In this document: one piece after another, positions 12,860 through 23,569 of the stretch | How positions within the stretch are numbered: position 1 is the stretch's first letter | Layout of the letters: the number at the start of each line of letters is the position of its first letter | Origin: Sipunculus nudus | Lineage: Eukaryota > Annelida > Sipuncula > Golfingiida > Sipunculidae | DNA: 64,000 nt | Direction: 5' to 3' | NCBI GenBank assembly: GCA_026874595.1 | Contig: CM049315.1 | Coordinates: forward strand, 14,721,664 to 14,785,663 | Program-made: the position numbers and the translations under genes | The notes under the pieces: generated by a model | What the model was told of the DNA's origin: nothing | Seen by the model: only the letters and a program-made list of their open reading frames with translations | Database searches by the model: none

Positions 12860-14740
12860 CGCCAGAATAAAGTTTTACCGGTCATGGTTCAACCAAAATA
12901 GGACCGCCGTATGTCTCAGAGGATTTCATTTAAGACCCTAAACTCTATGATAATAAGTAGACTGCAAGATATATTAATAACGTTTATACCAAAGGAGAAT
13001 ATAAGATAAGTTTTTTTAACATTAGGTAGAGTTCATATACATATGACTGGGAAAGCACAATCTCGAAAGGTCGATTACTGTATTTCAAGCAATTAGCTGA
13101 TTAACAGATCAACTATTAGTTTAAATACACTTGGATCGGGATGAGCATTGCGTCTGCAAGTTATCATTATCACTAAAGACATCTTGGCAGTCTTTATATT
13201 TTAAGTGACACTTGTGATTAAATTAATAATACTCTAATAAAGACTTAATTTTCAGCTTAAGCTTTTCATGAAATTACCAATTTTATTCATTCGCGAGTCC
13301 GTCTGGTAGGATTTTGCATACCTAAACCAACCCAGATTTAGCAAATGTGCCCGAATTAATTTACTAACCACAACACACACGTTCAAAGCGGATCCGGGGG
13401 GGGGGGGGGAGCAAGGTCCGGAACCCCATTTTTTGCCCTCCTAGATTTATCCCCCCTTTTTCCCAAATATTGTTCCGCCCCTGCACGTCGGTACTTGTTT
13501 TATTATTTTAAGCAATTAGTTAAGTAACAGCATAATCCAGAGGCATCATTAATAAATGTGGCATCATTATTGTTAATAACAGATAATTCAAAATTTGTAT
13601 ATTCTCCCTTCTTGAATGATGTGAGCACTCCGTTCGATGGAATATATGTGTTGTATATATCACATAAATAAGTATGGTTTGTTTATTTTTTTTTGTTCCT
13701 TTAAACGAAAGCATAACTTTAATAGCCCTACACCCATCTACACTAATTACGGAGGTGGTAATAACATCCTTTTTACTGGTCATTTAGCCTTTTGGGATAT
13801 TTATGTGACCCTTAATAAAAAAAATAATTATACTCAACAATCTAATAAACCATTGATTAAGACAACTAATGTTTATTGTATCTGTTCACAGCACCTCAAT
13901 TAAAAACGATTATTAATTAATTACCCCTAACATGCCAGGTGATCCGGTATCGGTCCTAGTCAACACCGCCCATGCAGTGTTTATATAATAACCATAATGT
14001 GTCTGATTGTGGGGAACGGCTATTCACGATAACCTAAAATAAATTGATAACATAAACGGACCACAAGCCTGTTTACAACGAATTGAGAGAACCAAGTTTT
14101 TGTCAATTTGTATCAATTAAAAAGGATTATTAATAAAGAAACACTGATAGACGTTTGGTATGAAGGGATCTGCTTGCCTTACCTCAAGTCTGGCAATTAA
14201 CTAATTCCACAGAATTCATCTATTCCACGGAATTTCCAGTACAGATACGTCGTAAAATCCCATCATTCGCTTTGCACCAATACTTGGTATATTTACATCA
14301 GCAAATATAAGTCTGAGGCTCTGAGTACAGGGATTCTATTTATAACAAGACAGCTTGTTTGCCCGAAGAACCCTCATGCTCCCGACAACAGGTCTTTACA
14401 CATTACTTTTCCTTCAACAAGAACTGTTTTCTGCGCCTGCCCTTAACGCACCCGGAAGACATTTTCTTATAATAACGCTAGAATAGGTATCTCGATTAAC
14501 GCACATGACAGAGAGAAGATACTTACTCATGAACAACGATTTCACTCTCTTGATTCATTCATTATTCAGAGCAATTGCTTTCCGGACATTTGAGAAAGTT
14601 TAATCATGACTGTTACGGAACCTAATATAAACAGATCACGTATGCGTGATGAACACAAATTTTGTAATGGAGTTAAAAAAATCAGATTCTGTAACACTAG
14701 GCTGCGTGAAATGTCTAGGGGAATAAAGAAGTCAGTGTTT
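12860..14740. other. Unassigned AT-rich DNA
   Basis: No gene is seen. A G homopolymer at 13396-13408 adjoins a possible hAT-like end (listed separately). Overlapping short frames at 13520-13903 on both strands show no domain. Confidence 0.5.
13396..13486 (-). mobile_element. Possible fragment of hAT-like DNA transposon end
   Basis: Read on the minus strand the segment begins CAGGGGCGGAACAATATTTG and runs into purine-rich sequence ending at a G/C homopolymer. CAGGGGCG- starts are common hAT terminal repeats. The same kind of end appears at 21009 (minus) and 22879 (plus). No partner end or target duplication was found. Confidence 0.3.
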
Positions 14741-14742
14741 TT

Positions 14743-15413
14743 TGTTAACAAATAACTATAATTTATTCTTAAAACAACCCTAACAATACAATACACTAAA
14801 TCAATACAATTATACAGTAAAACAGTGTTATAGCAACAAGTCAATATAATCACACAGAAAGATAATGGTACAGTACCTCGATACCAACACCGTCACCACA
14901 ATAAGTCCTTTGAATGTAAACTCTCGGAGAATGTCAGTCCAGTGGAAAGTTCTTGCAACAATACAGAAAGTAAACTGAAGTCCATATGTATAAAATCCAG
15001 GAGAAAATATTTGAAAATGTATAATTGCCGCATTCGTCGGATAAGGTCTTAGAATCTGACACAAGCTTCTGCGTCCGCTGGTATCTGCTCTGCTGTCTGC
15101 CCCCTGGTTCTAAAAACAGCCCCTTTTTATACCTTCACACCCCAAGCCGGGAATTTTCCACTTCTCGAACAGTCTATGAGGACCCTACTCAACAGTAAAC
15201 ACGCGTTTCAGGAATTCTCTAGAAAGACATCGCTGTGTATCTACACATACCAGGCTCATCACGTGACCCACGACCAAGCGTAAAAGCTCAAGGCTCACAT
15301 GACAACGAGAGTCCAACCAATAAGGATAAAACATAGAATGTAATACGCGGCCAGACACGAGCGCCACAACAGGAGTTACGCCCGTGTCACACAATAAAAG
15401 AGCACCTGTAACA
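14743..15413 (-). mobile_element. LTR fossil (Gypsy-like), probably solo
   Basis: On the minus strand this begins TGTTACAGGTGC and ends near TTATTTGTTAACA, giving the TGTTA...TAACA termini usual for Gypsy-type LTRs. Inside, in order, are a long U3-like part with an E-box (CACGTG), a clear TATA box (AAGGTATAAAAAGGGGC, near 15126-15142), and an R/U5-like T-rich part with AATAAA about 20 bp before the end. No internal coding region is seen on either side, so it is probably a solo LTR. The left boundary could instead be 14826. No convincing target duplication is seen, which fits an old copy. Confidence 0.55.
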
Positions 15414-15419
15414 CCAGTT

Positions 15420-16930
15420 ACAAGCTAAATGTAATGTATATCATGGTCCCTATCACTGTTTGAATGAGATCAGTATGTACCATGCAAATAATTCAATAAG
15501 TGCATGTAATATTAAAAATGACATATAACATGAAGTCATAAAGCCCGCCAAGTTCAAAGTCAGGTTTTAATAAAACGTGTAGACAAATATTGTGCGCTGA
15601 TAATCTTCTCGTAAATATTCCAATAGTATAGGGATATGAGAGCATATAATTCACAGGGACGTTGAATTGATCATCAATCCAAAATAACTATTTCGGCTAT
15701 ATTTGAATTTCACGTTGCCTCAAAACCCTTAGGAAATAGGAAAAAATCAGCGCTGGAATCAAGAACACATTGTTGATGAAACATCTTTTTTCGGTGGCAC
15801 ATTTGCTTTCATCATAGATTGGCTATATTCGCTGCAAAAACATGTTATCCGATAGACTGATTCCTGCTCATTTTAGTTCGGGCAGCACAACATGGATGTG
15901 CTCGCATTTATGCGCTGCTTTTACCACTTTAACTAAACCTGCCTGTAGGCCCTAGACATTTTCTTCTCAAGTACACTCGATGGAATATCACTTAAGGTAA
16001 TTACATGTATAAACAATATATTTGCAATTATTTGCATTTACAAGGTTTGACATTAAAATGTTTTACGCTGTTTTATAAAGAGAAAATGAAGGATATGATA
16101 AAAAAATAGATAATAAGCCTTGAGCTGTCTAGAAATGCCCAAGCCAAGGAGAGCCGTCAAGTTCTTGTTGTAATTTTATTTATACGTTCTCAGATCGCCC
16201 CGGCTGAAACCATGTTATCCTAGCTGACACAATCCAGACAGGTTCATTATAAAACGTTATTTAAGTGAAAGAAATTCCCATTAGTTTATTCCAGGGGCCA
16301 CTTTGATTAGTTAACGGAAGAAAGACTACCGTTTATTTGAGGAAGCGTCAATATTTCCTCCTAGTGCTCACTCGGCCATTAGGCAGTAAAAGCAGAAACG
16401 TGGATTATTTATTAGAATTTGTAATATACATTCATACATATATATATGTGTGTGTGTGTGTAGTTTTGCCAGAGTTTTGCAAAACTCGGCAAACCTGTAT
16501 AATAAGGTTGCTATGGTAACTAAACGTCCAGGAGTCAAGGATACAAGAAAGAAACGATCTGTAATCGCTCGATTTGTTAGGTGTTTGGTAGTGTTTAGTG
16601 TTGTTACGTCGCTGATAAAATCAGATGTATACGATAAACTATAATGTATATTTTATATGTAAAGAGTATTAACTGTTATTGTTTCAGTGTATTTTAATAT
16701 CTACATCAAATGTTATGCTTTATATTTGACGAGAGCGTAGGGAAATTAAAGATCGCTTGCTCTGTCTGATAATTAACCTGCGATATAAAACACCTATTAA
16801 AACATTTCTTGACAGAGCGGCTTGTCACATCTCTACCTAAAATTCCTGTGGATGTCACAGTCAGTTACCCGATCAAAGGCTAGGGTGCCTGGTCCCCCAC
16901 CACGTGTTCCCCAAAACCAAATCCAGCTAA
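15420..16930. other. Unassigned DNA between two LTR fossils
   Basis: No retroelement coding region is visible, so the two LTRs are unlikely to be a pair. Contents: a (TG)n tract at 16447-16461 abutting a near-perfect palindrome at 16463-16494. Confidence 0.5.
16463..16494. repeat. Near-perfect 32-bp palindrome
   Basis: GTTTTGCC and GGCAAAC flank the perfect 16-bp palindrome GAGTTTTGCAAAACTC (16472-16487), right after a (TG)n run. It could form a cruciform. No function is assigned. Confidence 0.8.
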
Positions 16931-16936
16931 GACCGT

Positions 16937-17418
16937 TGTCGCGGATGTCAAGATAAAATAACTGCCCTTTATTGGAGAGAGTTCCTAAAAAGCAAAGACG
17001 CCGATACTAAAGAAACAAAGATACAAGGACCGAGCTGAATTTATATAAAGAGTGCAAGGTGACCCGCCACGGTGAACGGGGGTTCAAAGTTAAAACAACC
17101 GAAGGTGACATTTGAGATTTCTTGGCAGGTGCCCCTCTGGATATTCCAGCCGAGGTAAGTCTGCGGCGTTTTGGATGGCGGGAGCCCAGCCATGAGTTGA
17201 CGAGGAGGAGAGCTGGCAGGGCGAAAAGAGGCACTTGGATATCAATTGATAAGAAAGCGGGAGGATGCGGCTAGGTCCACGAAGGCGGCCTTGTACATGC
17301 TGCCGGCCACGACCTATACAAACTCTTCTTCCCCCAGCAATGCCGGGCCTGGCAGCGGTAGTCAGCTATGTCAGAGCCTCCCCACACAGAGCTCGTGATC
17401 ACCATTCCGAACGTTACA
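16937..17418 (-). mobile_element. Second LTR-like fossil, different family
   Basis: On the minus strand it begins TGTAACGTTCGGAATGG and runs about 480 bp to a GCGACA end. A TATA box (CTTTATATAAATTC, near 17039-17052) is followed some 95 bp on by CCAATAAAGGG, a poly(A) signal in the position expected for R. The sequence differs from the LTR at 14743-15413. No target duplication is evident. GC content is well above the surroundings. The end near 16937 is the less certain one, and part of the flanking DNA toward 16860 may be internal sequence. Confidence 0.5.
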
Positions 17419-17419
17419 T

Positions 17420-17890
17420 ACAAAATGTTGGGGTTTAGTTAATAGATACCACATAAATAATAAAAAAATGCTTCAATAACACCTAAATAATATGAAATAC
17501 AGAGAGAAGTTTTCTGTGTTTCATAAAATATGATAAAATCTTACATTACCTTTGTTCATAGAATTTAAGATCTCAAGAAGTACAAAAAATAAGTATTAAT
17601 TATCTGATTTAATTGTTTTACTGACAGTGCTAGTTAAGGTATTTTTTTTCATTTGAATGTAAGCTGTGTGGATAAACATGTTTGTGTGTTTCCATATGTG
17701 CTGTCAATAATTTATTTTATCTTTTCTAATTGATCAATACCTACAGATCTATTTTCTGTTTGATATAAAAACAGAATTCGCACTCCATACACAAAAAAGG
17801 GACGCAGTATTTCTTATTTCTTTGTGATAGGTGCAATTTTAAAGCCCCTCGGCCTAAGCCTGCCCCTTCCTCAGTTCTGAAATTTATTGC
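17420..17890. other. Unassigned AT-rich DNA
   Basis: No gene or repeat is recognised; only AT-rich sequence leading up to the SINE. Confidence 0.5.
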
Positions 17891-17891
17891 T

Positions 17892-18080
17892 TTCGGTGAA
17901 CTGAACAGTCGGTTCTTTCCGCTTGCGACCTGGGTTCAGTTCCTGTCGTGGCTATCAGAGAGGGTTGTCGTGGCCCCTCCAGGGTGTGTGGATTTTTCCG
18001 GCTCCTCCATTTTCCTCATCTATACAGACTACGGAGCCCCGCCATCTGTGGCATGGAGATTGTCTCGCATTTGTAAAAAG
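17892..18080 (+). mobile_element. tRNA-derived SINE, divergent copy
   Basis: Box B (GGTTCAGTTCC, 17933-17943) is intact and box A is degraded. From GTGGCTAT onward it lines up, without long gaps, with the SINE at 48478-48719: GGGTTGTCGTGGCCCCTCC, then TTTTTCCGGCTCCTCC, then GCCATCTGTGGCATGGAGA. The middle (a TTTTCTCCGGGT-CTCCGGTTTCC type sequence) resembles the conserved V-SINE domain. It is the most diverged of the three copies and so probably the oldest. Confidence 0.65.
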
Positions 18081-18085
18081 AACAC

Positions 18086-18122
18086 GTTATATACCTCACT
18101 GATTTTAAATGAGGTATATAAC
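18086..18122. repeat. Perfect 13-bp inverted repeat at the SINE tail
   Basis: GTTATATACCTCA (18086-18098) and TGAGGTATATAAC (18110-18122) match exactly around an 11-nt loop, six bases after the end of the SINE body. It may belong to another element or be a small foldback. Confidence 0.8.
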
Positions 18123-21100
18123 CATATATGAACTAACCTATATAGACGTGATTAGATTTTCTATTTGATTTGGCTATTGTTTAAAAAAACTGTTTCAAAT
18201 AAAGCTGGAAGGGCTATGTCAGGAAGTTTACATCGGTGCAAAACATGACACCGTTTTCGCAGAATGTTTCCAAATGCCTAAATTAAGATGACGGCAATTA
18301 TAAAAAAGAGTATTTGTCAGTCGCTATGGTCCTAAATAATTATATTTATTCCATTACCCATGCACTTGTTATTAATGTAAATATAACGCACAACTGATAA
18401 TTAGTTACCAGGGATAAAACTATGGCGTACTTAGTGAAATAATTGCAACTTATTGCTCACTGAACCGAAAAAGACCGCGACACTCATAAAAGAGCTAAGC
18501 AAACAAGAAAATCTTGTTAAAATCCATGCCGGACAATTTTTCGAAAACCAGTATTTCTAAAATGAGAACTCATTAGATCTGCAGTTGGTGCATCAAGTAT
18601 TGCTTCAGAGTCCCAAGAGGATGACAGGAAGGACCAGTTCATATGAGCAAATGGTGGTTCAAAGGCTGGCAAGGTCACTAAAGTCTCATGGGGAGAGAGC
18701 CAGTCGCCCTGTTGCCAAAGCAGACGATTACACCAAAGTCGGTCCGGCCGACAAATATCATCCGCTGTTTGCCCAGTACACCAGGCTTGTCAACCTCCTG
18801 GTCACTACAATAAGGTCTGATTGATGTCGCAATGCCCCATGGGAAGAGTGTCCGGCCATAAAGTTTACAGCCATGAAAGCGGTCTTTCTTACCCATAGGC
18901 CACCTGGTCTTAATACATACCTGCCTGTATGAGTTGGGTCTATATGAAGAAATGCATTCGCCAATATGCTTAACGTATAATATTTTGCCTTTTTTTCCGC
19001 TAACGAAACTGGACGCGGCGATGAACGTGTACACTCATATTTGTCTCAGCGTCTGTTGACAAATATTAAATGGTTAAACATATATCGAAGTAAGAGTGAT
19101 AGGCAAATCATTTTGAAGAAAGGAACATTTTGAAAAATGAATGCCGGTTAGGGAGAAGTTGTAACATATTCTTTAGGAGAGTAAATCCACATCAGTCCGA
19201 CATAATTTTATTTGACTCCTTCACCATTGATAAAGCTCTCCTAATAACGTTTTGCTTTGGTTCGCTGATAGTATCCACGGAATCAATTTTCATGCAGTAT
19301 ATAGTCAGTATAAATAAAACTTAAAGACTCTGACGCGTCAGCGTTACCTATTATTCAAATCAATATACGAATAAGATTTTGACAGTAACGTTGTTCATTC
19401 TTTTCCCAGCAGTTATATTAGGCAGAGGGTATAGGTTGTAGTTTGGAACCCAAAGTTGTTTTTCATAATAATTTTGGGACAATAGGCAGGGGTACGATTA
19501 ACGAGTTTAATATTTTGCAAGAACGTATACTGATTACTGAAACAGACCAGGTCTGGTCACTCTGACTAGCGTCGGTGAGTAAATTGGTCACAAATTAATG
19601 TCACATAAATGATGTGTTCAACCCGTTTGCAGAAAAGTATACAACCGGTATGTGAAATTTAACAGAGTTTCAATTACATGTTCATTCGGTTTATAAATGT
19701 TTTACCGCTTGACTATGTTTGGTTATTATTAAAAGATATATATGTTATTTAGACAGGAATCGAAGTACATGTACTCTTACGTACTTTTTAGACCATAAGA
19801 TGATAAACAAGAGCATCGCGCGGGGGCGCTTAAATTTAACGGGTGGACGAAAGGCGACACCACAAAGTAGCCTGATGACCTCTGCCCCCATTAACTATGC
19901 ATGGGATTTGCCTATAATCACCTAATGGTGAATTTTGTTCAAATCCTCAAAAGGTCTAGTAACTTATGGCGACGAATTTAGAAATTTACAGACAAATGGA
20001 TACAATAATACGTCCAGTCTAAGACGGGTGTATAAAAAAGAATTCAGTTCCACAGAACGGTGATGCATGAACTGATTTACTATGGAAGTATATGTATCCT
20101 ACTTTTTTTCAAAATATTTTAAGTTTTGTCTTGAATCAGCAGGCAGCTAATTTCTTTAAATTTAAATTATCCTTTTAAATCAGGAAGGCTGAATCGTTAC
20201 TAACTTAAATATCTGTTAAAATACAGTATGAAGTTACAATAACAAATAGGGGTTGTTCGGACACAAGATCAGGCCAGCTTGGCCTTGGGACGTTTCCTGT
20301 TAGCAAGGCACGGTCAATCTAAGCAGTCATAACGTTTCATTAGCCGGGCTAACTATACATAAATCCTGCCTGGTCGTATCAATATTATTTACCCTTCTTC
20401 ATTTGATGTTAAATGAACTACTGCTTACATGACCACAGCCTGTCAAAACTGCGCCCACCAGATACCGTTTGCCTTTGGAAAGATCAGTCTAGTAAGAACT
20501 ATAGGAGGCATCAATTGTAATTGATGGAAAACTCGGCCCGTCCAAGTACTCGCCATGTTTACGGATTCAAACAAAATGGCGCCTGATACAGAATGGATCA
20601 ATCGAACACTGAATGTTCTAATCAATAAATATATATGGGTAAGTGTACGTTGTGCAGTATAAAATACATATTTTCACAACTCGTATATGTAAATAGTGGG
20701 CGTGTACAACAGGAATACCATGAAAATCTTTTTTCTATTTACCTCTAGATAGGGAATCGTACTCCAGCCTGGGGGTTGCAAGAATTGGCGTCAGTTTATT
20801 TTCAAGGGTGGGGGGGGATGACTCCTTGACATGGGAGGGTCATCAAACTTGGGAAAACTTTTAATTATTCTTTTATTTAAGTATTTCATTTCCAATTTAT
20901 AAATATTATGCTCTCAATATCTAAGGGATGATTCCCCTTGCAAGAATGGTGGGTGGTGGTGGGGGGTGGGGGTGGTTGGGGGTATAACCCCCCTCGTATT
21001 GACGCCCCTGGTTGCCAATCCAGTAGGGTAAGTAAGCTTTGGTGAGTGTCTTCTGAGTGTTAAATATCTTGTTGCATCATGTTTACCCAAAAACACGATA

Positions 21101-21930
21101 TTTCGGATAATGATCATTTCCCAAATACGGATATTTTACAGTATTTATACGGTAACGTAAAAAAATATTGAAAGAGAGTAAGAAGAGACGGCGAGAGACG
21201 GCGAGAATAGAATTTAGAAAAATAATTAAATAATAAAATGAAATATGTTGTAATAACATCACATTTATACATATAAATAACCAAAGTGTGTTAAGTGTTG
21301 TAAAATATCATGATCATATGAATAACTAAAGTCTGTAGTAATAACATCATTATAATTTGCATATGAATAAGGCTGTCTTAAATACAAACTTTAGTGTGTT
21401 TTTATATCTTCAGAATATGAATAACTTTATGAAAAAATATTATAATAATTATTTGATTGACCTGTCTTAGAAAAACGCATTTTTATCTTCAGAGAAAACC
21501 TTTTTTCATACATTATTTACGTTTCCGAATCCCTTATTAGATATGTTATTGGCAAAGTTTCTCTTTAAATCCAAACCTGCTCACTTTTACGCAAATACGG
21601 CTGTGCATTGGCGTGTCGATAATGATCGGACGAGGTGGTTCTGGCATCCAAGGACGCTCGAGTACTTTACCATGTTTTAAGTTCAGAAGATTTCTGCTCT
21701 TCATCAATTATTGATAAGGATAACTACTCTCAAGGTACTTTGCTGACGTCACTCCCGCAGGCTCAGACATCACGTGATGCGCTGATGCTTACCTTGAGAC
21801 CAACATGGTTTCAGTCTTTGTATCAATGGGAAATGTAAAATTGCTATTAGAATTATAGGTCATTCCTAGGCCAGGAGCTGATAGCTCGATGAATGACAGT
21901 CCATCAATAAACGTTTTTCAAATTAGAGGT
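18123..21930. other. Mostly unassigned; weak coding candidate at 18585-18824
   Basis: 18585-18824 (+) encodes a 79-codon frame with balanced composition (ending ..YHLGP-unlike, rather VGPADKYHPLFAQYTRLVNL), preceded by an acceptor-like TTAGATCTGCAG. The opposite strand is open for 118 codons over the same DNA, so strand is undecided and chance is possible. No family is recognised. The rest is AT-rich, with a G-rich patch at 20807-20818 and C/G-rich sequence at 20940-21012. Confidence 0.25.
20930..21011 (-). mobile_element. Possible hAT-like end with G/C-rich simple sequence
   Basis: The minus strand reads CAGGGGCGTCAATACGAGGG from 21009 and continues into a GGTGG/GGGTGG simple repeat (20946-20988 on plus). 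It resembles the ends at 13486 and 22879. The other end was not found. Confidence 0.3.
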
Positions 21931-22366
21931 GTTACGACCCATAATGTAATAACTGGGCCATAATGTAATAACGGCCCATATTGTAATAAAACGACCCATA
22001 ATGTAATAATAGCCCATGATGTAATAAAAAACGGCCCATATTGAAATAACTATACCCTGCCCATATTGAAATAAAATCGCAAGTGGGTAAAACGGCCCAT
22101 ATCGTAATAAAATCGAAGGTGGGTAAAAACGGCCAATAATTTTATAAATCAAAGTTCATGCAAATTAATTTAGACAATTCAAATATTGACTTCTCGTAAC
22201 ACGAATGTGTAAGTGAACATACAAGTATGAAAAACCACTGGATTACATAATGACTATTTGTTTAAAACGGTGACAAAGCTAATATGAGCGAAATATGGCC
22301 ATGATTCATGATTATTCTTTTGTTGAATCAGTGTTTAAATAGGGTGATAAAGTATTAAAACAAGAT

Positions 22367-22370
22367 AATA

Positions 22371-22428
<58 letters not shown>
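22367..22428. repeat. (AT)n microsatellite
   Basis: An AT dinucleotide run inside the foldback element's middle. Confidence 0.95.
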
Positions 22429-22429
<1 letters not shown>

Positions 22430-22878
22430 CCAAAATGTAAATATTTTGTCAATTTTAACAGATAAAATATACAAAACTCTCATTATCGATACATTTTAAT
22501 GTATTTTAATTCTTTTTAAAATATAAATGAAAGTTTAAATTTCAGTGTGTTTTGCTCAATGTATCATAGAGAATATTTTATATGATCTCCCGAAACCTTC
22601 CGAGATTTAGAAATTATAAATGTAGGTACTGCTGCAATTGTTTTGTGCCCATATATGCATAGGTTAAGATGTCTTAGGTTAACATGTATAACACGTCGCA
22701 AAGATTAAGAGCTTTCAACGCACGTATTTGAAGTTAAAACCTGGATGCGTCATTCGTGCGATTCAAGAGTTTACAATTTAATTTTTAAAAATAATTAGCC
22801 CAAACAACAAAACAACAATTTGAAATTGCCGGTTTCTGTGTTCTAGAGGTAGAGCATAGGGCGCAGAGCAGGGAGATT

Positions 22879-22970
22879 CAGGGGCGTAACCAGGTTTGAG
22901 GGAGGGCAGGGGGCCATGATTAGTGGCGGATCTAGAAATTCGAAAGTTGTGGGGGGGGGGGGGGGGGCGC
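22879..22970 (+). mobile_element. Possible hAT-like end nested in the foldback element
   Basis: It starts CAGGGGCGTAACCAGG, runs into G-rich sequence, and ends at a 17-bp G homopolymer (about 22951-22967). It resembles the two minus-strand ends at 13486 and 21009. No second end is visible. Confidence 0.3.
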
Positions 22971-23010
22971 TAATATGCATACATGGGTACTATGAAAACT
23001 GTTATATATA

Positions 23011-23011
23011 C

Positions 23012-23049
<38 letters not shown>

Positions 23050-23060
23050 TAAAATAATAA

Positions 23061-23116
<56 letters not shown>
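23011..23116. repeat. (AT)n then (ATT)n compound microsatellite
   Basis: AT units at 23011-23044 are followed, after a short spacer, by about 19 ATT units at 23059-23116, inside the foldback element. Confidence 0.95.
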
Positions 23117-23569
23117 CGTTATATTTTAGTGTATGAAAATATGATTTTTTTATTCAATTGTGAACCATGGTTTCATTGAGGTTAGTAACAGGTTCATGGA
23201 GAAGGTATGGGAGGGGGCAGGATATTATGTAAATGACACTAAGCGTGTGCCCTGTCATTCTTGAGCTTAAACATATGTTATTACAATATATATATGTTAT
23301 TACAATATTGGTCGTTTTTCCCACTTCCCGTTTTATTACAATATAGGTAGGGTATGATTATTACAATATGGGTCGTTTTTATTACAATATGGGCCGTTAT
23401 TACAATATGGGCCGTTTTTTATTACATTATGGGCCGTTATTGCAGTATGGGCCAGTTTTATTACAATATGGCCAGGGTATGATTATAACATTATGGGTCG
23501 TTTTTATTACAATATGGGCCGTTATTACATTATGGGCCGGTTATTACATTATGGGTTGTAACAAGAGGT

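Larger units (their letters stand above)
21931..23562. mobile_element. Foldback element with long minisatellite arms
   Basis: Termini are GTTACGACCCATAATGTAAT at the left and the inverse ending CCCATAATGTTGTAAC-type GGGTTGTAAC at the right; the outer 44 bp are inverted repeats with about three differences. Each arm (21931-22145 and about 23295-23562) is a run of 15-25 bp subrepeats of the type GGCCCATAATGTAATAA, in opposite orientation. Left flank TAGAGGT (21924-21930) and right flank AAGAGGT (23563-23569) suggest a 7-bp target duplication with one change. The 1.1-kb middle has (AT)n, (ATT)n, a G homopolymer and a hAT-like end, and no coding frame. Translated frames in the arms (GRYYNMG-type repeats) are artefacts. 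The plan matches Foldback (FB/Galluhop-type) elements; the superfamily is unknown. Confidence 0.7.

Noticed and set aside
18678-19034. 118-codon minus frame
   Set aside because: No domain, no start or splice context, and it overlaps an equally plausible plus-strand frame; at most one could be real.
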